From assembly GCA_016788945.1 (NCBI GenBank), contig JAEUSA010000125.1, positions 1 to 7,690 on the forward strand: a stretch of 7,690 nt of DNA, in the 5' to 3' direction. Below are positions 1 through 5,504 of the stretch, in pieces. The notes under the pieces were generated by a model. The model had not been told where the DNA came from. It saw only the letters and a program-made list of their open reading frames with translations, and did no database searches. A program made the translations under genes and the position numbers. This DNA comes from Leptospiraceae bacterium (lineage in GTDB: Bacteria > Spirochaetota > Leptospiria > Turneriellales > Turneriellaceae). Numbering within the stretch: the first letter of the stretch is position 1; each line of letters starts with the position of its first letter.

Positions 1-675
1 ACCCGCGCGCAGTGCCGCCTCGGTCAGGTTAACGCCGTCTCTGATGAGCGTAACCGCGGTTTTCAGGCGATACCATGTGCGGAACATTCTGATCGGCACC
101 CCTACCCTTTCTTTAAACAGATGCGCAAGGCGTGACGGCGAGATGTGCACCGACGCAGCGAGCTCTTCGATCGGGATACTTTCGCCGGGTTCATTGACAA
201 GCCGACGCATAACCGCGGCAATACGTTCGTCGTCACGACTGGGCTCAGCAGGTCGCGGCGCTGAGAGTTCAAGCTTAGCCAGAGCGGCAGCCACTGCCGC
301 ATCATCTTCTGCCACAAGCAGCGCACGGAAAGCTGCGGCAAATTGTTGCTCTTCAGCAAGCCCCATGCGTATGCCGGGCGCTCCGGCAGAGGCTTCGGAG
401 GCGACGAGAATATCATAGTCGGGATTATCCGGATCAAAAAACAAAAACGCGCAGCAACTTCCGCCGGGCTTCAGCGCATGCGTCGTTTGCGGCGCGACGA
501 GCACACTCGTGCAGGTAAATTCTTTGCCGTCTTCGAGTGCCAGTGTGAAACTGCCGTCGAGAGCCACGCATATGAGCGCGGCTGCCTGGTGATGAAAATC
601 CAGATCAGGTAGACGGCCGGCAAAAAGCGCCCTGCTGTTCCACAGACAAAGCTTATCGCTTTGGAATTGCCCCAC
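1..675 (-). CDS. AraC-family transcriptional regulator (C-terminus cut by window edge)
   Basis: Cytoplasmic DNA-binding activator or repressor of the AraC/XylS family. The minus-strand frame is open from a GTG at 675 to the left edge, giving 225 residues. The N-terminal part (about 10-95) reads as a cupin-like effector domain: DLDFHHQAAALICVALDGSFTL is the typical opening strand pair, followed by LVAPQTTHALKPGG. The C-terminal part holds the first helix-turn-helix (about 166-190, IPIEELAASVHISPSRLAHLFKE), the linker helix VPIRMFRTWYRLKTAVTLI, and the start of the second helix-turn-helix (NLTEAALRAG), where the window ends. A stop lies shortly upstream in frame and GTG 675 is the only good start after it, though the ribosome site before it is weak. 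A possible minus-strand promoter is TTTACA (738-733) with AATTAT (714-709), 18 bp apart. The gene is divergent from the aldehyde dehydrogenase, its most likely target (inference). The effector is unknown. Confidence 0.88.
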   Translation of the reverse strand, partial: MGQFQSDKLCLWNSRALFAGRLPDLDFHHQAAALICVALDGSFTLALEDGKEFTCTSVLVAPQTTHALKPGGSCCAFLFFDPDNPDYDILVASEASAGAPGIRMGLAEEQQFAAAFRALLVAEDDAAVAAALAKLELSAPRPAEPSRDDERIAAVMRRLVNEPGESIPIEELAASVHISPSRLAHLFKERVGVPIRMFRTWYRLKTAVTLIRDGVNLTEAALRAG

Positions 676-742
676 CGTACAGCTCTGGCGACTTCAGTCA
701 GAAGCACAATAATTCTTTTGGCGCAGCGCATTTGTAAAATCC

Positions 743-751
743 TGCTATAAT
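743..751 (+). promoter_or_regulatory. Extended -10 promoter for the aldehyde dehydrogenase gene
   Basis: TGCTATAAT is a perfect sigma-70 -10 hexamer (746-751) preceded by the TGn extension. No good -35 box lies 16-18 bp upstream, which is common for extended -10 promoters and for promoters that need an activator. Transcription would begin near 757-759, giving a leader of about 125 nt before the ATG at 883. The neighbouring divergent AraC-type gene would fit an activator-dependent promoter (inference). Confidence 0.55.
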
Positions 752-783
752 CATTGAAGTGTTGAATTTTTTTGCCGAATACA

Positions 784-860
784 GCAGTTTTTTCCAAGGC
801 GAATGACGGCGGATGCAGTAAGTTCTGCGGCATGAAACTGCAAAAAACCTTGCCGCCGTC
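784..860 (+). other. Structured leader upstream of the aldehyde dehydrogenase gene
   Basis: Perfect inverted repeats sit between the predicted transcription start and the start codon. The outer arms GACGGCGG (805-812) and CCGCCGTC (853-860) enclose TGCAGT (814-819) and ACTGCA (837-842), giving two stacked stems. A competing pair, GCAGTTT (784-790) with AAACTGC (835-841), would break the inner stem. A ten-codon reading frame, ATG 803 to TGA 833-835, lies across the left arms, with AAGG at 796-799 only 3 nt before its ATG. The arrangement could be an attenuator, a cis-regulatory RNA, or chance. It matches no riboswitch class that I recognise. Confidence 0.35.
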
Positions 861-872
861 GGGTGGAATGTC

Positions 873-878
873 AGGGGA
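873..878 (+). promoter_or_regulatory. Ribosome binding site that selects ATG 883
   Basis: AGGGGA lies 4 nt before ATG 883. The in-frame alternatives are less convincing: TTG 772 and ATG 832 have no ribosome site, and ATG 868 has a GGTGG only 1 nt away. Confidence 0.6.
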
Positions 879-882
879 ACCC

Positions 883-2310
883 ATGGCCGAAAAGAACATC
901 AAGTCTGAAATCCTCAGAGTATTTGAACTACAGAAAAAGTTCAAGTGGAGCCTCAGACAGACCAGCGCGCAAGAACGCCGCGAAAAACTCAAAAAGCTGA
1001 AAGAGAAGATTTTTGCCGAAAGCGAAAATCTGTACCAAGCGCTTTGGCAAGATTACAAAAAACCGCGCGAAGAAGCCGATCTCGCCGAAGTATTGCCGAC
1101 CATCGCCGAAATACATGACTCGATCAAAAACCTGCCCGACTGGATGCGCCCCAAGGTTGTTGAGACACCGATTCACCTCGGTACCGCGCGCAGCGAAATC
1201 CACTACGAACCACTCGGCCAGACGCTGATTATCGCGCCTTGGAATTATCCGTTTAACCTCAGCATGGCGCCGCTGATCAGCGCGATTGCCGCGGGAAACA
1301 CAGTGATGCTCAAACCTTCGGAGTATGCACCGCATACGGCCGAGTTCCTCAACCGCATTCTCAAAGATCTGTTTTATGAAGAAGAGGTTGCGGTCTTTCA
1401 GGGTGACGCTTCGGTTTCGACAGAGCTGCTGAAATTGCCTTTCGATCACATGTTTTTCACGGGTGCACCAAATATCGGCAAGGTCGTCATGAAAGCCGCT
1501 GCCGAACATCTTTCGGTCTGCACGCTCGAACTTGGTGGCAAATCGCCGGTCATCGTCGAAAATTCCGCGGATATCCGCGAAGCGGGTAAACGCATTGCCT
1601 GGGGTAAATGGGTGAACGCTGGCCAAACCTGCATCGCACCCGACTATGTACTCGTTTCTGAAGATAAAAAAATCGCGCTGATCGACGCGATTCACGATAC
1701 GGTCAAGTCGTTCTACGGCCAGACGCCGATTGAATGGCGCAATTCGCCCGATTTCTGCCGCATCGTCAACCGCCGCCACTTTGACCGCGTCAAAGGCCTG
1801 CTCGACGATGCGAAAAAGAAAGGCGCTCAGGTCGCTTTCGGCGGCGATATGGACGAACACGACAACTATATCTCACCGACGGTGGTAACCGATATCGCCG
1901 AGGGCAGCAAAATTCTCGAAGAAGAAATATTCGGGCCACTGTTGCCGATCATCACCTATCGTCACCTTGACGAGGCGGTAGAGTATATCCGCCGCGGAGA
2001 AAAACCCCTCGCACTCTACGTATTCTCATCGTCAGAAAATGCGATCGAGAACGTGTTGCGCAATACTGCCGCGGGCGGAACTTCGGTGAACGACTGCCTG
2101 ATGCAGTTTGTTAATCCCAAACTGCCGTTCGGTGGCTGCAACAACAGTGGCCTCGGTCGCTACCACGGCCATCACGGTTTCAAGGCATTCTCGCACGAAC
2201 GGGCGGTGTTTAAGCAATCCCGGTTGTTTAATCCGATGCAGATTTTTTATCCGCCCTACGGCGGGCAATTCAGAGAGACGTTCCAGAAGTTCATTCGCCA
2301 CATCATGTAG
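883..2310 (+). CDS. NAD(P)-dependent aldehyde dehydrogenase, class-3-like
   Basis: Oxidises an aldehyde to the carboxylic acid with NAD(P)+; probably cytoplasmic, with no signal peptide. The 475-residue length is usual for the family. All key motifs are present: PWNYP with the oxyanion-hole Asn121, FFTGAPNIGK (Thr193 to Gly199 region) of the nucleotide fold, LELGGKSP with general base Glu216, NAGQTCIAP with catalytic Cys250, EEIFGP with cofactor-binding Glu348 and Phe350, and PFGG at 415. The PWNYP form, the short N-terminus and the C-terminal stretch SRLFNPMQIFYPPYG resemble the class 3 / fatty-aldehyde group, so a medium- or long-chain or aromatic aldehyde is likely, but the substrate cannot be read from sequence. 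The frame is open back to TTG 772, but ATG 883 has the ribosome site and matches where the family begins. It follows a structured leader and an extended -10 promoter and is divergent from the AraC-type gene, its probable regulator. Confidence 0.95.
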   Translation: MAEKNIKSEILRVFELQKKFKWSLRQTSAQERREKLKKLKEKIFAESENLYQALWQDYKKPREEADLAEVLPTIAEIHDSIKNLPDWMRPKVVETPIHLGTARSEIHYEPLGQTLIIAPWNYPFNLSMAPLISAIAAGNTVMLKPSEYAPHTAEFLNRILKDLFYEEEVAVFQGDASVSTELLKLPFDHMFFTGAPNIGKVVMKAAAEHLSVCTLELGGKSPVIVENSADIREAGKRIAWGKWVNAGQTCIAPDYVLVSEDKKIALIDAIHDTVKSFYGQTPIEWRNSPDFCRIVNRRHFDRVKGLLDDAKKKGAQVAFGGDMDEHDNYISPTVVTDIAEGSKILEEEIFGPLLPIITYRHLDEAVEYIRRGEKPLALYVFSSSENAIENVLRNTAAGGTSVNDCLMQFVNPKLPFGGCNNSGLGRYHGHHGFKAFSHERAVFKQSRLFNPMQIFYPPYGGQFRETFQKFIRHIM

Positions 2311-2314
2311 CGAT

Positions 2315-2347
2315 GGTATAGCCGATACTTCACGACTCGGCCATACC
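2315..2347. terminator. Stem-loop between the two convergent gene ends
   Basis: GGTATAGCCGA (2315-2325) and TCGGCCATACC (2337-2347) form an 11-bp stem with one mismatch in plus-strand RNA; in minus-strand RNA the mismatch becomes a G-U pair. The loop is 11 nt and contains the stop codon of the minus-strand methyltransferase. It sits where two convergent transcripts meet, as a bidirectional terminator would. No U-run follows on either strand, so a classic intrinsic terminator is doubtful; a transcript-end stabilising hairpin is the alternative. Confidence 0.3.
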
Positions 2348-3232
2348 GGCAACCATGGCGGTATCGGCCGCGTAAACGCGTTCGGTATCGGCCATCAACT
2401 CAACGACAATCATGTCACCCGAAAGCGCCCACTTGGCCGCGCGATCGGCAACACTCTTGCTCAGCCGGTATAACCAGCCGGCTGTTTCTTTCGTCGTGTA
2501 ACCCGAGCCATAACTGAACGCCTGCGTTATCCGCAATGAACATTTTTCGGCCAGATACGCGAGAGATTTACGGTTAAAATAAAAGACATGCTCCGGAACA
2601 TTGAGATAGCGCCACTGAGCGCCGTAACGTCGCGCAAAATACCCCGTATTGCATGTACTCAGATAAATTTTACCCTCGCTCGCCAGCAGCGCGGCCATAC
2701 GGCGCAGAAATGCCTCGGCCTGCGGCAAATGTTCGAGTGTCGCCCAGTGCGTTATGAGATCAAATTTCTGCGCGCCAAAATCGAAGCTCAAGAAATCGGC
2801 GCAGGTCAGGTTGCGGCCCGCGGCCTTGCCAGCCGTGACCATTTCGGCCGCGACATCGATGCCGAGCGCGTGCCAGCCGCGGCGATCAAAATAATCCACA
2901 GCATGACCCGACGCACAGCCGACTTCAAGCAGCCGTCGCGGTTCTTTGAGCGTGCTTTCCCATTGAAAAAAACCAAGATCGTCCAGATTTTTTCCGAGCG
3001 TTGCGACAACCGAACGGTAGATTTTCTCTGACGTATAATCGGCATAACCGCGGTCGCTGCGCTGCCTGAAGTATTCGCTTTGGTAGAGGGCTACCAGCTC
3101 GGCTTCGGAGGGCATCGGCGAAATTTGCCAGACGGTGCAATCTGCACAACGGTGGATCGCGTAAGTTCTGCCGTCAATCCCCCTTTTTTCCAAGAGCGGC
3201 CGTGTCGTACCGCCGCACAGCCGACAGGTCAA
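2330..3232 (-). CDS. Class I SAM-dependent methyltransferase with N-terminal zinc ribbon
   Basis: Predicted cytoplasmic methyltransferase of 300 residues; substrate unknown. Residues 3-32 hold two cysteine pairs, Cys3-x2-Cys6 and Cys29-x2-Cys32, a zinc-ribbon-like module. The Rossmann core follows: LLEVGCASGH (101-110) is the SAM-binding motif I, Asp126 in LGIDV ends strand 2, DFLSFDF is the motif near the adenine site, and HWATLEHLP (162-170) with GKIYLSTCN are the later core strands. The tail WRYLNVPEHVFYFNRKSLAYL is typical of the Methyltransf_23-like group, many of which act on sugars, lipids or small metabolites. The start is a TTG at 3232 whose last bases overlap the upstream stop (TTGA); it is supported by a G-rich ribosome site just before it and because it keeps Cys3. 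It is co-transcribed with the RsmG-TrmH fusion gene and convergent with the dehydrogenase gene. An 11-bp direct repeat lies in its last codons. Confidence 0.88.
   Translation of the reverse strand: MTCRLCGGTTRPLLEKRGIDGRTYAIHRCADCTVWQISPMPSEAELVALYQSEYFRQRSDRGYADYTSEKIYRSVVATLGKNLDDLGFFQWESTLKEPRRLLEVGCASGHAVDYFDRRGWHALGIDVAAEMVTAGKAAGRNLTCADFLSFDFGAQKFDLITHWATLEHLPQAEAFLRRMAALLASEGKIYLSTCNTGYFARRYGAQWRYLNVPEHVFYFNRKSLAYLAEKCSLRITQAFSYGSGYTTKETAGWLYRLSKSVADRAAKWALSGDMIVVELMADTERVYAADTAMVAGMAES
2359..2393. repeat. 11-bp direct repeat in the 3' end of the methyltransferase gene
   Basis: CGGTATCGGCC occurs at 2359-2369 and again at 2383-2393, exactly 24 bp (8 codons) apart, and encodes ADTE and ADTA in the protein tail. 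An inverted 8-bp copy, GCCGATAC, lies at 2321-2328 outside the gene and could pair with either. It is probably a small internal duplication at a poorly conserved C-terminus. Confidence 0.6.
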
Positions 3233-4743
3233 GCCTGCCCCCGGCGCCGGGCAATTTCATAGAGTGCAATACTGAGCGCCGACTGGGCGTTCAGCGATTC
3301 AATCGCACCCGCAATCGGAATTTTCACAGCCACGGTGTTGCCGGTCGTGCGAAAGCCGTACCCCTCGATACCCGGCAATAACCAGACATCATCGCCGAAG
3401 GATATGCGCGCGATATCTTCACCTACGGCATCGAGACGGTAGAATTTTTCACCTGAGGCGATTAGTTCATCGAGCGATGGTCCCGAAAAAAGCTCGATAT
3501 GAAAAAGCGCATTGGCGGCGGCACGCACCGATTTCGGCAAAAACGGTGAAGCGGCTTCTTTCAGCAAAACGACGCGCTGCGCTCCGAATGCCGCGGCGGT
3601 TCTGATCGCTGCCCCGATATTTCCGGGGTCCTGAAACGGTAGAAAAACCGTGATTCCTCCGCGCAACGCAGGCGACCAGGGTAAAATTTCTGGCGTACGC
3701 ATCACTGCAATCGGTGTGCGGGTACCAGAAAAATCGATTTCGCGAAAGAGTTGCGCAGACAACAGTATCGTTTCTGCCGCAGTTTTTATTTCGCTCAAGC
3801 CCGGCGCGGTCAAAAGCATCAGCAGATTCTGGCGCAGCCTTTCACTGGCAAGCACCTCGGCGACCAGCCGCTCACCGCTCAGCAAAAAGCGTTTTTCTTT
3901 GCGAATTGCTTTGGCCTCGCCCAAAGCAAGCAATGCTTTGAATTGTGGGTTGGCGCGTGAGGTAATCTCGAGCGTTCGCGGGGGCCGCATCGCCCCTGCC
4001 ACAGCCACCCCTTGCCGCTCGGGCTTTTCCGCACTGGCATCTTTCACACTTCTCACCGATTCGCGCAAACGCGTAAAAACCACCAAACGGCGCTCGTTCG
4101 CACTGTTGCCCAGATTATAGCGGTAGGTTTTTTCATGCGTAAAATCGGGTACGTCATGGATAGCTTCGGCAATTTCCTCGTCGCCTTTTGGCCCTTTGAG
4201 CAGAATCACCTGCCCGCCCTGCGGCAAAAACGGTTGCACCCGATAAAGAGTGTCGCGCGCCGATTCGAGTGCCCGGGTCACTACCCCCTGAATGGCAAGG
4301 GGAAACTGCGGACCGATACGGTGGGCAAAAACTTCGATGCCCTTAAGTTCGAGAGCCGAGATGCAAGCTTCAAGAAACTTAACGCGCTTCGGGCGATTTT
4401 CGCCAAGAATCACCTGAGTTTCCGGAGAGAGTATCTTCAGCACAAGCCCAGGAAAACCGGCGCCGGTGCCGATGTCGAGCAGCGGCGAGGGTAATTTGAC
4501 GAATTTGAGCGGTAGCGCGCAGTCGAGGTAATGTTTGAGCGCAATATCCTGCGGGCTCTCTAACCGGGTGAGATCGCTGCGGTCCTCTGATTCAACCATC
4601 GCCAGCCAGTGGCGGCGCAGCTGCTCGGCCTTTTCGATGCTGATGCCCGGTATGTCTTTGAGCAGCGAAAAGAGTTGTGCGGATGAAAATACGTTTGGGT
4701 TTCTGTCGCGTTTTTGAACCGGGGTTCGTGTTCGATGCGTCAC
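3229..4743 (-). CDS. RsmG-TrmH fusion: 16S rRNA m7G methyltransferase joined to SpoU-type RNA 2'-O-methyltransferase
   Basis: One uninterrupted 504-residue frame holds two enzymes that are normally separate. Residues about 17-228 are RsmG (GidB), which makes N7-methylguanosine at position 527 of 16S rRNA: the KHYLD motif (70-74), SAM site LLDIGTGAGFPGL (88-100), ENRPKRVKFLEA (115-126) and VVTRALES (154-161) are all present. A linker of about 29 residues follows. Residues about 257-504 are a SpoU/TrmH SPOUT methyltransferase, with an N-terminal substrate-recognition part (FLLSGERLVAEVL) and the three SPOUT motifs: DPGNIGAAIRTA (372-383, Asn375, Arg381), LLPGIEGYGF (455-464, Glu460) and KIPIAGAIESLNAQSA (474-489, Asn485). 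Its RNA target (23S rRNA or tRNA) cannot be assigned. The start is GTG 4743, directly after an in-frame stop, with a weak ribosome site. A TTGACG at 4798-4793 could be a -35 box, but the -10 is poor. The downstream methyltransferase overlaps by four bases. Confidence 0.92.
   Translation of the reverse strand: MTHRTRTPVQKRDRNPNVFSSAQLFSLLKDIPGISIEKAEQLRRHWLAMVESEDRSDLTRLESPQDIALKHYLDCALPLKFVKLPSPLLDIGTGAGFPGLVLKILSPETQVILGENRPKRVKFLEACISALELKGIEVFAHRIGPQFPLAIQGVVTRALESARDTLYRVQPFLPQGGQVILLKGPKGDEEIAEAIHDVPDFTHEKTYRYNLGNSANERRLVVFTRLRESVRSVKDASAEKPERQGVAVAGAMRPPRTLEITSRANPQFKALLALGEAKAIRKEKRFLLSGERLVAEVLASERLRQNLLMLLTAPGLSEIKTAAETILLSAQLFREIDFSGTRTPIAVMRTPEILPWSPALRGGITVFLPFQDPGNIGAAIRTAAAFGAQRVVLLKEAASPFLPKSVRAAANALFHIELFSGPSLDELIASGEKFYRLDAVGEDIARISFGDDVWLLPGIEGYGFRTTGNTVAVKIPIAGAIESLNAQSALSIALYEIARRRGQA
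3988..3997 (-). promoter_or_regulatory. Possible internal translation start for the TrmH half
   Basis: Met252 of the fusion is an ATG (3990-3988) preceded by AGGGG (3997-3993), 2 nt away. It falls in the linker between the two enzymes, and starting there gives a 253-residue protein, the usual size of a stand-alone SpoU/TrmH enzyme. The spacing is short, so the site may be inactive. Confidence 0.3.
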
Positions 4744-5498
4744 GGGTTTTCACGGCAGAAGACGTGTTCGATCTGCGTCGCATATCAAAAATCGTCAAGA
4801 GCGGAAAGGGCTGTGTCGCAGCGCTGAGCCCCCTCGTTGTCCACGAAGATAACCATCAGCTGTTAATCTTCAAGCCCCCCGGCTGGCTATCGCAGCGCGA
4901 TCAGACAGGCGACTTATCGGTCAATGAAATTTTCGCCGCTTACCTCAAAGAAAAATACCAAAAACCCGGAAACGTCTTCTGCGCCGCCGTACAGAGGCTT
5001 GACCGGCCCGCTGCGGGGCTCATGATACTCGCGCGGACGTCGAAAGCCGCGGCGCGCATTTCAGCGCAGCTGAGCGAACGCACTCTTGAAAAGCACTATC
5101 TCGCGATCACCTCAGCACCCCTGCTCGGCCGGCACGGTGTCGCCAAAAGCATCGTGCTCACAGCCAACATGGCCAAAGTCGACCGCGCCGCACGCGCCCG
5201 GCCCGAGACCGGTTCACAGTATCTGCTCACGGCGCGCCTCGTTGGTGAGGCAGCGGGACGCTACTTTTATGACGTCACCATAGAAACCGGAAAATTTCAC
5301 CAGATTCGCGCGCTGATGGCGGCGCACGGAGCGCCGCTGATCGGCGATGTCAAATACGGCGGTTTGAAGCTGCAACACCGGAAAAATGCCATAGGCCTGA
5401 TCGCGATCCGCCTGCGGTATACACACCCGACAACCGGCAAAGAGCAGGTGTTCAGCGCGCCCGTCGATACAGGGGTTATTAACCGTTACTTTATTTGA
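4683..5498 (+). CDS. RluA-family RNA pseudouridine synthase
   Basis: Converts a uridine in rRNA or tRNA to pseudouridine; cytoplasmic. The domain begins near residue 50 with LVVHEDNHQLLIFKPPGWLSQ. The catalytic loop is QRLDRPAAGLMILART with the essential Asp at 107. The C-terminal RluA signature is IETGKFHQIRALMAAHG (about 200-216), then GDVKYGG. KEKYQKPGNVFCAAVQRLDRP resembles the small single-domain RluA subgroup, which usually has HRLDRPVxG, so His to Gln and the following residues are unusual here. There is no recognisable S4 domain; the first 50 residues match nothing I know. The start is uncertain: ATG 4683 has AAGAG 8 nt upstream but makes the gene overlap the first 20 codons of the divergent RsmG-TrmH gene, while GTG 4728 and GTG 4764 are alternatives, only the latter avoiding the overlap. 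lptD follows 6 nt after its stop, so the two are probably one transcript. The exact RNA target is unknown. Confidence 0.9.
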   Translation: MKIRLGFCRVFEPGFVFDASRVFTAEDVFDLRRISKIVKSGKGCVAALSPLVVHEDNHQLLIFKPPGWLSQRDQTGDLSVNEIFAAYLKEKYQKPGNVFCAAVQRLDRPAAGLMILARTSKAAARISAQLSERTLEKHYLAITSAPLLGRHGVAKSIVLTANMAKVDRAARARPETGSQYLLTARLVGEAAGRYFYDVTIETGKFHQIRALMAAHGAPLIGDVKYGGLKLQHRKNAIGLIAIRLRYTHPTTGKEQVFSAPVDTGVINRYFI

Positions 5499-5504
5499 CG
5501 GCGT

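Noticed and set aside
44..418. Serine- and alanine-rich plus-strand frame opposite the regulator gene
   Set aside because: Low-complexity composition caused by reading the complement of the AraC-type gene, whose own frame shows clear helix-turn-helix motifs.
720..730. GGCGCAGCGCA as an operator palindrome for the AraC-type regulator
   Set aside because: The symmetric part is only GCG-CAG-CGC, too short to tell from chance, and AraC-family proteins usually bind direct repeats.
772..882. In-frame N-terminal extension of the aldehyde dehydrogenase from TTG 772
   Set aside because: It has no ribosome site, resembles no part of the family, and covers the structured leader; ATG 883 has AGGGGA at a suitable distance.
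471..992. Open frame of 173 codons on the minus strand across the divergent promoter region
   Set aside because: It overlaps the AraC-type gene in another frame, crosses the promoter and leader, and has no family resemblance.
928..1860. Long 310-codon open frame on the minus strand opposite the aldehyde dehydrogenase gene
   Set aside because: It is an antisense shadow of a strongly coding region; the protein shows no recognisable motif, while the plus frame has every catalytic motif of its family.
2315..2347. Classic intrinsic terminator
   Set aside because: The hairpin is real but no U-run follows on either strand, so it is listed only as a low-confidence transcript-end structure.
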